The notes beneath the pieces were generated by a model. That model saw only the letters and a program-made list of their open reading frames with translations. It was not told the origin of the DNA and made no database searches. DNA of 64,000 nucleotides from Wagnerdoeblera intermedia (GTDB lineage Bacteria; Pseudomonadota; Alphaproteobacteria; Rhodobacterales; Rhodobacteraceae), in NCBI RefSeq assembly GCF_042647465.1, contig NZ_JBHRVN010000004.1. One strand, given 5' to 3'. A program made the position numbers and the translations under genes. Positions 40,075 to 48,416 of the stretch are shown here, piece after piece. The number at the start of each line of letters is the position of its first letter. Within the stretch, counting starts at the first letter, position 1.

Positions 40075-40818
40075 TCAGATACAGCGCCCGCCGTCCACTT
40101 CCATAGCCACACCCGTCACCATCGAGGCCTCATCAGAGCAAAGATAAAGCGCCGCATTGGCCAGATCCTCAGGAGTTGAGAACCTCCCCAGCGGAATGGT
40201 TGAAAGAAACTTCGCCCGCATCTCCGGCGTGTCTTCGCCCATAAAACTTGCCAGCAGCGGCGTCTCGCCCGCCACCGGATTAAGCGCATTGACCCGCACG
40301 CCAAAGGGCGCCAGTTCCACCGCCATGGCCCGCGTCGCCGTAATCACGAAACCTTTCGAGGCATTATACCAGCTCAGCTTCGGGCGCGGGCTGACCCCGG
40401 CTGTTGAGGCGATGTTCAAAATCGCCCCCGAGCGCCGCGCCTTCATCCCGCCTGCAAAGGCTTTTGCCATCAGATAGATCGATTTGGCATTCACCCCGAT
40501 CACCCGGTCAAAATCCGCCTCAGAGATCTCCTCCATAAAAGCGGGCAGATGGGTGACACCGGCGTTATTGACCAGAATATCGGGTGCGCCGCCGAATTCG
40601 GCCTGCGCCGCCTCGGCCAGCGCCGCAACAGAGGAACCATCGGCGACATTGCAGGCCACGGCCAGACCGCCGATCTCCGCTGCCACAGCCTCAGCCCCCG
40701 CGAGGTTGATATCGGCCACGATGACCCGCGCGCCTTCCTGCGCGAAACGCCGCGCGATCCCCGCGCCAAAGCCAGAGCCCGCGCCGGTCACGATCGCCGT
40801 TTTTCCCTGAAGCCGCAT
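40075..40818 (-). CDS. Short-chain dehydrogenase/reductase (SDR)
   Basis: A 247-residue classical SDR. The cofactor loop is TGAGSGFG (11-18), with VADI after the second strand pointing to NAD preference. NNAGV (about 83-87), the catalytic Ser in IASTAG and the YxxxK in WYNASKG are intact. The closing segment GVAMEVDGGRCI is typical. Close relatives include 3-oxoacyl-ACP reductase-like and glucose dehydrogenase-like SDRs; the substrate is not assignable. It is followed by a copy of the dispersed repeat. The MarR gene lies upstream, transcribed in the same direction. Confidence 0.9.
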   Translation of the reverse strand: MRLQGKTAIVTGAGSGFGAGIARRFAQEGARVIVADINLAGAEAVAAEIGGLAVACNVADGSSVAALAEAAQAEFGGAPDILVNNAGVTHLPAFMEEISEADFDRVIGVNAKSIYLMAKAFAGGMKARRSGAILNIASTAGVSPRPKLSWYNASKGFVITATRAMAVELAPFGVRVNALNPVAGETPLLASFMGEDTPEMRAKFLSTIPLGRFSTPEDLANAALYLCSDEASMVTGVAMEVDGGRCI

Positions 40819-40881
40819 CCCGTTCCTCCCGTCAGCTGTCGCCGAACTAGGCCACGGATCGCGCAGCTTCGCAAGCCGCGC

Positions 40882-41325
40882 TCACTCCTCGCCGCCAAAG
40901 CGCTGGCGCAGATCGCGCAGCACCGGCAGGGCTGCGCGGACGCGGTCCTCCCCAAGGGCGGTTACCGTTCCCGACAGCAGGGGCACAATGGCCTGAAGCG
41001 CCGTATCCCGGGCGGCCCGGCCGGCAGGGCTGATGCCCACGAATTTGCGCCGCGCATCATCCCAGTCGGGGCGGATATGCACATGGCCCGCCCATTCCAG
41101 CCGCGCCAGCGTATTGGTCATTGCCCCGCGGGTGACGTGAAAGGCCCGCGCCAGCTGGGCAGGCGTGCGTTCTTCGCCCGCCCGCGCCAGCAGGTTCAGA
41201 ACCGAGAAATGCGACAGCTCCATCCCTTTGGGCAGGGCGCGGCTTAACTCAGCCCGTGCAAGCTGGTCGGCCATGAAAAGCTCGCTGAAGAGAGCGACGG
41301 CCAGATCGCCGGTGCGGTCGTTCAT
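40882..41325 (-). CDS. MarR-family transcriptional regulator
   Basis: A 147-residue winged-helix regulator. The DNA-binding part is LSHFSVLNLLARAGEERTPAQLARAFHVTRGAMTNTLARLEWAGHVHIRPDWDDARRKFVGISPAG (about residues 35-100), with the recognition helix around VTRGAMTNTLARLE and the wing DDARRKFV. It begins 3 bases after the nitrilase stop, so the likely operon is grxC-nitrilase-marR. Its targets and ligand are unknown. Confidence 0.88.
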   Translation of the reverse strand: MNDRTGDLAVALFSELFMADQLARAELSRALPKGMELSHFSVLNLLARAGEERTPAQLARAFHVTRGAMTNTLARLEWAGHVHIRPDWDDARRKFVGISPAGRAARDTALQAIVPLLSGTVTALGEDRVRAALPVLRDLRQRFGGEE

Positions 41326-41328
41326 GGG

Positions 41329-42159
41329 TCAGGGGCCCGAAAACGGGCGGTCATGGCTGAGCGAGGGCACGCGGTGACGCGCAGTCTTCACCGCATCAAG
41401 GCTGATGTCGGCAAAGATGACGCCGGGCCCGGTGCCTGCATCTGCGACCACTTCGCCCCAGGGCGCGATGATCATCGAATGGCCAAAGGTGCGCCGTCCG
41501 GGGCCGTCAGGCTGCGGGTGATGCCCGGTCTGTGCCGGAGCCAGCACCCAGGCGCCGTTCTCAATGGCGCGGGCGCGCAGCAGCACTTCCCAATGCGCCG
41601 CACCGGTGATGTGGTTAAAGGCTGCCGGGATCGCCAGGATCTGCGCACCCTTCTGCGCAAGGGCCCGAAACAGATGCGGGAACCGCAGATCATAGCAGAC
41701 CGACATGCCCAGCATCCCGAAGGGGGTCTCCGCCACCACCGCCTGCGCACCGGGGCGATAGGCGGCGGATTCGCGAAAGACCTCGGTTTCCGAGACATTC
41801 ACGTCAAACATATGGATCTTGTCGTAGCGCGCCTTAATCTCTCCGTCCGGCCCGATCAGGAAGGAGCGGTTGGCAAAGCGGCCATCCGCATCCTCTGTCC
41901 TGAGCCCGATCGAGCCGATCAGCAGCCAGATCCCGGCCTTCGCCGCTTCTTCACGAAGCGCTTTCAGCGTCAGGTCATCCTCTTCACGGGCGATGACCTT
42001 TTGCTGCCAGTCGCGCCGCGCGCTCATCAGATGGGTGCATTCGGGGGTCAGCACGAATTCCGCGCCCCCCGCCACAGCCTCGCGGATCAGCGCAAGGGTG
42101 GGACCAAGATTCTCTGCCGGATCTTCCCCGACATTGAGCTGAACGACGGCGACGCGCAT
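41329..42159 (-). CDS. Nitrilase-superfamily amidase (Nit1/Nit2 type)
   Basis: A 276-residue carbon-nitrogen hydrolase with the catalytic triad Glu40 (LTPECTHL), Lys114 (YDKIHMFDV) and Cys155 (SVCYDLRFP). The KIHMFDV sequence fits the Nit1 branch, whose members hydrolyse deaminated glutathione or omega-amidates. Pairing with grxC, a glutathione-dependent protein, 4 bases upstream supports a glutathione-repair role, but this is inferred. It is one of two nitrilase-superfamily amidases in the window besides Lnt. Confidence 0.92.
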   Translation of the reverse strand: MRVAVVQLNVGEDPAENLGPTLALIREAVAGGAEFVLTPECTHLMSARRDWQQKVIAREEDDLTLKALREEAAKAGIWLLIGSIGLRTEDADGRFANRSFLIGPDGEIKARYDKIHMFDVNVSETEVFRESAAYRPGAQAVVAETPFGMLGMSVCYDLRFPHLFRALAQKGAQILAIPAAFNHITGAAHWEVLLRARAIENGAWVLAPAQTGHHPQPDGPGRRTFGHSMIIAPWGEVVADAGTGPGVIFADISLDAVKTARHRVPSLSHDRPFSGP

Positions 42160-42163
42160 CAGA

Positions 42164-42421
42164 TCAGTCCTTCAGCAGCGGATCGAGTTTTCCGGCCGCA
42201 TCCAGCGCATGGATGTCATCCGAGCCGCCGACATGGCGGTCATTGATGAAGATCTGCGGCACGGTGCGGCCGCCATTGGCGCGGATGGTCATCTTTTCGC
42301 GCATCGCAGGATCGGCGCTGACATCGATCTCTGTGAAAGCGACGCCCTTTGCGGTCAGCAGCCGTTTGGCGCGCTGGCAATAGGGGCAGGTGGGGGTGGT
42401 GTAAATTTCAACGATGCTCAT
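42164..42421 (-). CDS. grxC: Glutaredoxin 3
   Basis: An 85-residue dithiol glutaredoxin with active site CPYC (12-15), the cis-Pro in GRTVPQIFINDRHVGG and the GSDDIHALD glutathione-binding end. It reduces protein disulfides and mixed disulfides with glutathione. It heads a compact minus-strand group with the nitrilase (4-base gap) and marR. The start codon and RBS are enclosed in a 9-bp inverted repeat, listed separately. Confidence 0.95.
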   Translation of the reverse strand: MSIVEIYTTPTCPYCQRAKRLLTAKGVAFTEIDVSADPAMREKMTIRANGGRTVPQIFINDRHVGGSDDIHALDAAGKLDPLLKD

Positions 42422-42451
42422 CAGAGGCTCCCTGAACGCCTTAGCCTCTGA
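42421..42451 (-). promoter_or_regulatory. Inverted repeat enclosing the grxC RBS and start
   Basis: TCAGAGGCT (42421-42429) and AGCCTCTGA (42443-42451) are a perfect 9-bp inverted repeat with a 13-base loop. On the minus strand the 3' arm ends on the A of the grxC ATG and the SD-like CAGGGAG spans the loop and arm. It could control grxC translation or be an operator. Confidence 0.5.
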
Positions 42452-42799
42452 CTATAGGCGGATGCGGGGCAGGCACAACCACCGCAACCGCCCTGAGCCC
42501 ATTCAATCCCAAAGGCGCAGAGAGGGGCGGAAATGTGGCGCAGTTGTGAAAAGCGCAGAGTTTTCCTGCAAAGACTGTTTCCCTCAACAGGCCGCAGCAC
42601 TGCCGCAGAGGGCAGAAATAAACATGAATAGTTTATGCATCTTTTGCGCGTCCCTGCGCCTTTGCTTCGCCATTTTTGTGCAGATTGCGGCCCGATCGCG
42701 GCGGAAAATTCCCTGGTGTCACCTCTGGCTGACCCCATTCTGGCCCCAATCTGCCGGAAATCTGGAGCCTGGCCCACGGTTGTGCCGAAGGGGAGTGTG
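42452..42799. other. Divergent spacer between grxC and the LysR gene
   Basis: About 350 bases with no gene. A clear inverted repeat ATAAAC (42618-42623) / GTTTAT (42631-42636) with a 7-base centre lies in an AT-rich patch about 165 bases upstream of the LysR start and may be a regulator site. The in-frame extension of the LysR gene to 42635 has no homology to the family. Confidence 0.5.
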
Positions 42800-43705
42800 A
42801 TGGACCGACTGACCGAGATGGAAGCCTTTGCCACCGTGGTGGACCAGGGGGGATTCACCGATGCTGCGCGGAAGATGGGCATTTCTAAATCGGCGGTCTC
42901 CAAGCATGTCTCCGCTCTGGAGGCGCGCCTGGGGGCGCGGCTTTTAAACCGCACCACGCGCAGGGTCTCTCCGACCGAGATCGGGCTGGCCTATTATGAC
43001 CGCGCCCGGCGGGTTCTGAATGACGCGGGCGAGGCCGATGCGCTGGTCACCTCAATGCAAAGCGCGCCTTCGGGGCTTTTGCGTATCTCTGTGGCGACGG
43101 ATTTCGGGGTCAATCACATCTCTCCGGTTCTGAGCGATTTTCTGACCGAATATCCCGATATCACCGTCAATATGGTCCTCAACACCCGCTATGTGGAGCT
43201 GATCTCCGAAGGCTTCGATATGGCGATCCGTATCGGAGAGCAGGAAGACAGCAGTCTGCGCGCCCGCAGGCTCTGCGAAACCTCGCAAAGGATGATCGCT
43301 TCGCCGGGCTATCTGCAGAAATTCGGCCGTCCTCAGCGGCTGGAGGATCTGAACGAGCATAAGCTTTTGCATTACTCCAGCCAGGCGGCGGGCAATGTCT
43401 GGAAGATCACCACCGCCTCGGGCGAAAAGCGCCAGATCCGCTCGAACGGCTGGCTGACGGTGAACGACGGGCAGTCGCTGCTCAATGCGGCGATCTCGGG
43501 TCTGGGCATCGCGCTGCTGCCGTCGTTCCTTTACGCCGATGCCCTGCGTCAGGGTCTGGTTGAGGATGTGATGCCCGCCCTGCCGGGCGAGACGCTCGGA
43601 ATTTATGCAGTCTATCCGCCTGGTCGCTTCACGCAGCCCAAAGTTCGGGCATTCATTGATTTCCTGGTGCAGACCTATGCGGAAAAGGGCCCGGACTCCT
43701 GGTGA
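42800..43705 (+). CDS. LysR-family transcriptional regulator
   Basis: A 301-residue LTTR. The N-terminal winged helix is MEAFATVVDQGGFTDAARKMGISKSAVSKHVSALEARLGARLLNRTTRRVSPTE (about 7-60). The substrate-binding domain follows from about residue 90 (SGLLRISVATDFGVNHISPVLSDFL). It belongs to the CrgA/DmlR-like subgroup with the RARRLCET and NDGQSLLNAAISGLGIALLPSF segments. I start at MDRLTEMEAF, after GAAGGGGAG. No typical adjacent divergently transcribed catabolic gene is present; grxC lies on the other side of the spacer, so its target is unclear. Confidence 0.9.
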   Translation: MDRLTEMEAFATVVDQGGFTDAARKMGISKSAVSKHVSALEARLGARLLNRTTRRVSPTEIGLAYYDRARRVLNDAGEADALVTSMQSAPSGLLRISVATDFGVNHISPVLSDFLTEYPDITVNMVLNTRYVELISEGFDMAIRIGEQEDSSLRARRLCETSQRMIASPGYLQKFGRPQRLEDLNEHKLLHYSSQAAGNVWKITTASGEKRQIRSNGWLTVNDGQSLLNAAISGLGIALLPSFLYADALRQGLVEDVMPALPGETLGIYAVYPPGRFTQPKVRAFIDFLVQTYAEKGPDSW

Positions 43706-43759
43706 TCTGTCAGGCTGAGGGCAGGGCCGGACAACGGCCGGTGTCAAAGTGCGAAAACT

Positions 43760-44722
43760 TTAACGGGTCGGGGTCGTGACCGGACGGGTCACAATGGCTT
43801 CGACCCGTCTGTTCCTGGCGCGGCCCTCGGCGGTGTCATTGGGGGCAAGGGGCGTTACATCCCCCTCACCCTTCGCCTTGAGGCGGCTTTCAGCCACGCC
43901 AAAATCGCGGATCATCAGCTGACGCAGGCTCTCAGCCCGGCGGCCGGACAGAGTGAGGTTGCTGGCCGGATTGCCGGTCGTGTCAGAATGGCCGACCAGC
44001 GTGATCTCACCCTCAGGACGGGCGGTGAGCCAGTCCGCCAGTTCCTGCAGGGCGGCACGGTCAAAGCCCTCCACCTCCGCGCCGCCGGAGGCAAAGCTGA
44101 GGCCGGGAAGCACCACTCGCGCGCTTGCATCAAGCGCGGCCCCGATCCCGCCGGTTTCAACGGGCAGGACAGGTGGTTCCGCCGGGATGGGCAGGCCTGG
44201 CGGCTCTGCGGCGGGCTGCACTTCGATGGTCTGGGCAAAGCCCGCCTGCGCCCCTTCTGAGCGGCTGACCAGCAGGCTCAGAACAGAGGCCTCAGCCCCT
44301 CGGCCGCGTCTGGCGGCGAGATAGCGGAAATCGGCCAGATCGACATGCATATCCGGCTCTGGCAGCACCCGGGTGGAATAGCGGAAGTCAAAGCCGCCAC
44401 AGCCCCGGCCATCGCATTCATAGATCAGCGACCAGCCTTCGGCCTGCAGCTTTTCCCGCAGAGGGGCGAAGAGATCGAGCGTGGATTTTCCCGTGCCTGA
44501 CCAGCGCCAGGCGGTCTGGATCACCTGGCCCTCGCTGTGGCGTGTCAGCATTGTGCCCCCGTCCCAGGGACCGATCGGCAGGGAATAGCTGCCCGAAGGT
44601 TCAATATGCTGGCTCACCCGCTCCGCACCGGCGGGGACAAGGGTTCCTGCCGCCTGAGCTAGGGCGGGGAGCAGGCAGAGGCCTGCGGTCAGGGCACTTC
44701 GCAAAACAAAGATAAGACTCAT
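43760..44722 (-). CDS. OmpA-family cell-envelope protein
   Basis: A 320-residue exported protein with a signal peptide (LRSALTAGLCLLPALAQAA, cleavage near residue 25). Residues 26-185 are an unfamiliar beta-rich domain with two close Cys (IYECDGRGCGG, near 102-107) that could form a disulfide. The C-terminal OmpA domain (about 205-310) carries LSFASGGAEV, LVGHSDTTGNPASNLTLSGRRAESLR and ARNRRVEAIV, the peptidoglycan-binding residues Asp and Arg included. Thus it probably links the outer membrane or periplasm to peptidoglycan. Confidence 0.88.
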   Translation of the reverse strand: MSLIFVLRSALTAGLCLLPALAQAAGTLVPAGAERVSQHIEPSGSYSLPIGPWDGGTMLTRHSEGQVIQTAWRWSGTGKSTLDLFAPLREKLQAEGWSLIYECDGRGCGGFDFRYSTRVLPEPDMHVDLADFRYLAARRGRGAEASVLSLLVSRSEGAQAGFAQTIEVQPAAEPPGLPIPAEPPVLPVETGGIGAALDASARVVLPGLSFASGGAEVEGFDRAALQELADWLTARPEGEITLVGHSDTTGNPASNLTLSGRRAESLRQLMIRDFGVAESRLKAKGEGDVTPLAPNDTAEGRARNRRVEAIVTRPVTTPTR

Positions 44723-44770
44723 TACTCTGCAGTGATTCCGTTTGCACAGATGTCAGACCCTGCCGAAGCG

Positions 44771-45496
44771 TCACAGGCCCCGGTAATGATACTCTCCCAC
44801 AACCGGCATTTTCAGGGAAGTATAGAGCGCGCCAGCCCCGGCATTGGCCTGAGTGACGGCCACAGCGAGCCAGTCTGCGCCATTATCCTGTGCCCAGTTT
44901 GCCGCGCCACACATCATATAGTGGGCGGAACGGCGCCGACGCATATTCGGCAGCACCACAAGCGCATGCAGCATGGCAATTGCGCCATGGGTGGCCACGA
45001 AGGCCGCACCGGAGGCACGATCGGCATCATTGCCGTCCCGCCCGATGAGAGCGGTTTTTTTGCCCTCCGCACGCTCCATCACGGCAACGCGCTCCGGCCC
45101 GATATGATCACCCGCCCAGATCTCGCGGGTCAGCGCCAGTGGCGGCCAGTGCATGATCGAGCGCAGATAGGGCGCGGGTTCAAACTGCGTGACCGGGGCT
45201 GCGCGCAGATGGGTGGCATCATTTTTGCCATAGCCGCGAGCGGCCAGCCGGGCATCCAGCGCCTCCTGGCCGGGGCGGATCTGAAAGAGCGGGTTTTGCC
45301 CGAGACTGCGGTGAAACTCTTCGGCCTCAGCAATCTCTGCATCGCTGACATCGGCCACGGCGGTGGTCGCCGCCGAGACCCTTTGCCCGCCGCCTGCGCC
45401 TTCGCGGATGCGCCAGGGGCCAAGGGCATGCACCGCTTTTCCGGGCCAGGTGGCATCCAGCGCGTCAAACCAGTCCTGAAGCTGCGGGGTGCTCAT
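44771..45496 (-). CDS. GNAT-type acetyltransferase
   Basis: A 241-residue protein with a GNAT domain in its C-terminal half: VATHGAIAMLHALVVLPNMRRRRSAHYMMCGAANWAQDNGADWLAVAVTQANAGAGALYTSLKMPVVGEYHYR (about residues 165-240), in which RRRRSA replaces the usual Q/RxxGxG/A, so the CoA loop is somewhat atypical. The N-terminal half is a divergent copy of the same fold, a double-GNAT layout. The start overlaps the cinA-like gene stop by 4 bases. Substrate unknown. Confidence 0.75.
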   Translation of the reverse strand: MSTPQLQDWFDALDATWPGKAVHALGPWRIREGAGGGQRVSAATTAVADVSDAEIAEAEEFHRSLGQNPLFQIRPGQEALDARLAARGYGKNDATHLRAAPVTQFEPAPYLRSIMHWPPLALTREIWAGDHIGPERVAVMERAEGKKTALIGRDGNDADRASGAAFVATHGAIAMLHALVVLPNMRRRRSAHYMMCGAANWAQDNGADWLAVAVTQANAGAGALYTSLKMPVVGEYHYRGL

Positions 45497-46221
45497 GCAG
45501 TCTCCCCGAAAAGTGCGGTCAGCTTTTTCATCGCCGCTTCAAGCTGCACCGGATCGGTGCCGCGGATCACAAGGCTGGTGCCATAAGCGCCATTGCGCTG
45601 GAAGGGATAGCTGCCAAGCGACAGCTCGGGATATTCCGCCGCCAGTGCCGCAAAGCCTTCGGCGATTTCGCCTTCACCGCGCAGTACCGACAGGCTCTGG
45701 CTCAGGAGGGGGGCACCGCCGGTCAGCTTGGGCAGAACGCTTGCGACCATGGCCTGAAAGACATTCGGCACACCGGCCATGACATGGACATTGCCGATGG
45801 TGAAGCCGGGCGCCACCGAGACGGGATTGTCGATCAGCGCGGCCCCTTCGGGAATGCGGGCCATGCGCAGCCTTGCGGCGTTCAGCTCCTGGCCCGAGCG
45901 CTGGTAATGCGCGGCGAGCAGCGCGCGGGCATCCTCGCGCACATCGATGCTGACGCCAAAGGCCCTCGCCACGGCATCGGCGGTGATGTCGTCATGGGTC
46001 GGCCCGATGCCGCCCGAGGTGAAGACATGATCCCAGCGGTCGCGCAAAGCATTCAGCGCCGCCACGATGTCTGCTTCTTCATCCGCGACCATGCGGATTT
46101 CCATCAGCCGGATGCCATGGCGGGTCAGTTCGCCCGCCAGATGATGGCTGTTGGAATCCCGGGTACGGCCCGACAGAATTTCATCACCGATCACCAGCAT
46201 TGCTGCAGTGGGATTCGTCAT
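45493..46221 (-). CDS. CinA-type molybdopterin-binding (MoCF) domain protein
   Basis: A 242-residue protein consisting of the MoCF_biosynth domain. MLVIGDEILSGRTRDSNSHHLAGEL (about 8-32) and VFTSGGIGPTHDDITADAVARAF (about 65-87) are the hallmark. It lacks the C-terminal pyridine-nucleotide amidohydrolase domain of full CinA, so it corresponds to the short alphaproteobacterial form, whose relatives hydrolyse ADP-ribose-like or FAD substrates or bind molybdopterin. Coupled by ATGA to the GNAT gene and divergent from sfsA. Confidence 0.88.
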   Translation of the reverse strand: MTNPTAAMLVIGDEILSGRTRDSNSHHLAGELTRHGIRLMEIRMVADEEADIVAALNALRDRWDHVFTSGGIGPTHDDITADAVARAFGVSIDVREDARALLAAHYQRSGQELNAARLRMARIPEGAALIDNPVSVAPGFTIGNVHVMAGVPNVFQAMVASVLPKLTGGAPLLSQSLSVLRGEGEIAEGFAALAAEYPELSLGSYPFQRNGAYGTSLVIRGTDPVQLEAAMKKLTALFGETA

Positions 46222-46268
46222 CTCAGGCCCTCCTTGCCAGAACACCCCTTCGGGTATAGGGGCGGATT

Positions 46269-46964
46269 ATGCAGTTTCCCAGACCCCTTACAGAAGCGCG
46301 TCTGCTTCGCCGGTATAAACGCTTTCTGGCCGATGTGGTTCTGCCGGATGGCGCGGAAGTCACCATTCACTGCCCCAACCCCGGCGCCATGACCGGGCTG
46401 GCTGAGCCGGGGATGCGGGTGTGGATCGCCCCCTCCAGGCCCGGCAGCAAACTCGCCTGGGGCTGGAAGCTGGCAGAACTGCCACAGGGCGGCATGGCCG
46501 TCATCGACACCTCGCTTGCCAATGGCGTGGTGGCAGAGGCGCTGGGCGCCGGGCTGATTACCGGCCTGCCCGCCTTCAGCGGCTTTCGGCCTGAGGTGCG
46601 GATGGATGCAGACAGCCGGATCGATTTTTGCCTGACCACCGCAGAGGGGCCGTTCTGGCTTGAGGTGAAATCCGTCACTCTGGCGCGGCAGGCGGGGCTT
46701 GCGGAATTTCCCGACAGCCGCACCGCGCGGGGCGCAAAGCATCTGGAGGGGCTGAGGGCCGCGCGGCTGCGGGGCGAAGGGGCGGCGATGCTTTACCTGT
46801 TGTCGCGCAGTGCGTGTGACCGCATCACCATCGCGGGGGATATCGATCCCGCCTATGCCCGCGCCTTCGCAGAGGCCCGCGCCGCAGGGGTGCAGATGCT
46901 GGGGCTGGCCTGTGACATCTCTCCCGAAGGGGTCACAGCCCGCCGCATGGTGCCGGTGATCTGA
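46269..46964 (+). CDS. sfsA: Sugar fermentation stimulation protein homologue SfsA
   Basis: A 231-residue SfsA. The conserved KRFLADV, HCPNPGAMTG (about 35-44), DADSRIDFCL and VEVKSVTL-like (LEVKSVTL) segments, and the FPDSRTARGAKHL region are present. The D-ExK pattern resembles restriction-endonuclease-fold nucleases, though family function remains unclear (it was described as a DNA-binding regulator of maltose genes in E. coli). In many relatives map follows sfsA; here an MFS gene does, after about 200 bases. Confidence 0.92.
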   Translation: MQFPRPLTEARLLRRYKRFLADVVLPDGAEVTIHCPNPGAMTGLAEPGMRVWIAPSRPGSKLAWGWKLAELPQGGMAVIDTSLANGVVAEALGAGLITGLPAFSGFRPEVRMDADSRIDFCLTTAEGPFWLEVKSVTLARQAGLAEFPDSRTARGAKHLEGLRAARLRGEGAAMLYLLSRSACDRITIAGDIDPAYARAFAEARAAGVQMLGLACDISPEGVTARRMVPVI

Positions 46965-47161
46965 CGCATCCCGGCCGTTTCTGTGCCGCGCGAAAGGGCC
47001 TCGCGGCGGATGACCTCCGCGTCAGCGGGCCGTGCATGGCCCGTCACCCGGCCCGCCGTGCCGCTTTCCCTGCGTCCGGAGGGGCTGAGGGGTCAGATTG
47101 TGAGTTGACGCCGCCGTGAGCGAGGCACAGCTTCGCGGCAGAGTTCCCCAGGATTGCTGCC

Positions 47162-48415
47162 ATGCGACACGCCACTGCTTCGCCCTCGCTTCTCTCTCCG
47201 GTGCTGATCGCCGGAAGCCTGATCCTGATGATCGGCTTTTCCATCCGGGCGTCTTTCGGCGTGTTTCAGATCCCGATCGCCAATGAGTTCGGCTGGGCCA
47301 GGGCAGAGTTCTCGCTGGCCATTGCGCTGCAGAACCTGGCCTGGGGCTTTGGTCAGCCGATCTTCGGCACCATCTCCGAGCGGCTCGGCAACCGCGCGGC
47401 GGTGCTGCTGGGCGGTGCGCTTTATGCGCTGGGCCTGGTGTTAAGCGCCTTTGCCATCACGCCCGGGCAGCATCAGCTGCTTGAGATTATCGTGGGCTTT
47501 GGTGTGGCAGGCACGGGCTTTGGGGTGATCCTTGGTGTTGTGGGGCGTGCCACGCCCGAGAAACACCGCTCCATGGCCATGGGGATTGCCACCGCCGCAG
47601 GCTCGGCCGGACAGGTCTTTGGTGCCCCGGTGGCAGAGATCATGCTGGGCTATCTTGCCTGGCAGAGCGTCTTTCTGATTTTCGCGGGCGTGATCCTTCT
47701 GGCGATGTTCGCGGTGCCTCTCCTGAACGCCCCCGATGCGGAAGGCCCCTCTGAGCCGGCAGAGCCGCTGGGCAGGGTTCTCTCCCGCGCGTTGAAAGAC
47801 CCGAGCTATATCCTGATTTTCGTGGGCTTTTTCTCCTGCGGCTATCAGCTGGCCTTCATCACCGCGCATTTCCCGGCCATGGTGACCGAGATGTGCGGCG
47901 CGATTGCGCCCAACGGGATGCTCGCGGCGCTCGGGATCACCACCACCTCCGTTCTGGGGGCGGTCTCCATCTCGGTCATCGGGCTTGCCAATATTGCCGG
48001 GACGATCACCGCAGGCTGGCTTGGCGCGCGCTACAGCCGCAAAAACCTGCTGGCGGGGATCTATGTGCTGCGCACCCTGGCGGCGGCGGCCTTTATCCTC
48101 ATGCCGATCACCCCGGTAACGGTGCTGCTGTTCTCGGTTGTCATGGGGGCGCTGTGGCTGGCCACCGTGCCGCTGACGGCAGGGCTCGTCGCGCATATCT
48201 GGGGCATGCGCTATATGGCAACGCTTTATGGCATCGTGTTCCTGAGCCATCAGATCGGCGGCTTTATGGGCGTCTGGCTGGGCGGGAAGATGTATGACCT
48301 GACGGGCGATTACACCCTGGTGTGGTGGATCGGCATCGGGGTCGGGGCTTTCTCAGCCATCGTCCACCTGCCGGTGCGCGAGAACCGCGCCCCGGCCGCA
48401 GTGGCCGCCGCCTGA
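47162..48415 (+). CDS. MFS transporter, oxalate/formate-antiporter-like
   Basis: A 417-residue inner-membrane protein with about 12 hydrophobic segments. The first helices SLILMIGFSIRASFGVFQIPIANEFGWARAEFSLAIALQNL are typical of the monocarboxylate-porter group with the [FY]G[IV]F-type motif, and there is a short central loop (about 200-215). No adjacent enzyme gene hints at its substrate. It converges on rodA with one base between stop codons. A related MFS begins the window at 631. Confidence 0.87.
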   Translation: MRHATASPSLLSPVLIAGSLILMIGFSIRASFGVFQIPIANEFGWARAEFSLAIALQNLAWGFGQPIFGTISERLGNRAAVLLGGALYALGLVLSAFAITPGQHQLLEIIVGFGVAGTGFGVILGVVGRATPEKHRSMAMGIATAAGSAGQVFGAPVAEIMLGYLAWQSVFLIFAGVILLAMFAVPLLNAPDAEGPSEPAEPLGRVLSRALKDPSYILIFVGFFSCGYQLAFITAHFPAMVTEMCGAIAPNGMLAALGITTTSVLGAVSISVIGLANIAGTITAGWLGARYSRKNLLAGIYVLRTLAAAAFILMPITPVTVLLFSVVMGALWLATVPLTAGLVAHIWGMRYMATLYGIVFLSHQIGGFMGVWLGGKMYDLTGDYTLVWWIGIGVGAFSAIVHLPVRENRAPAAVAAA

Positions 48416-48416
48416 T

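Noticed and set aside
44732..45586. A plus-strand frame opposite the GNAT gene and the cinA-like gene
   Set aside because: No homology; the two minus-strand genes are clearly real.
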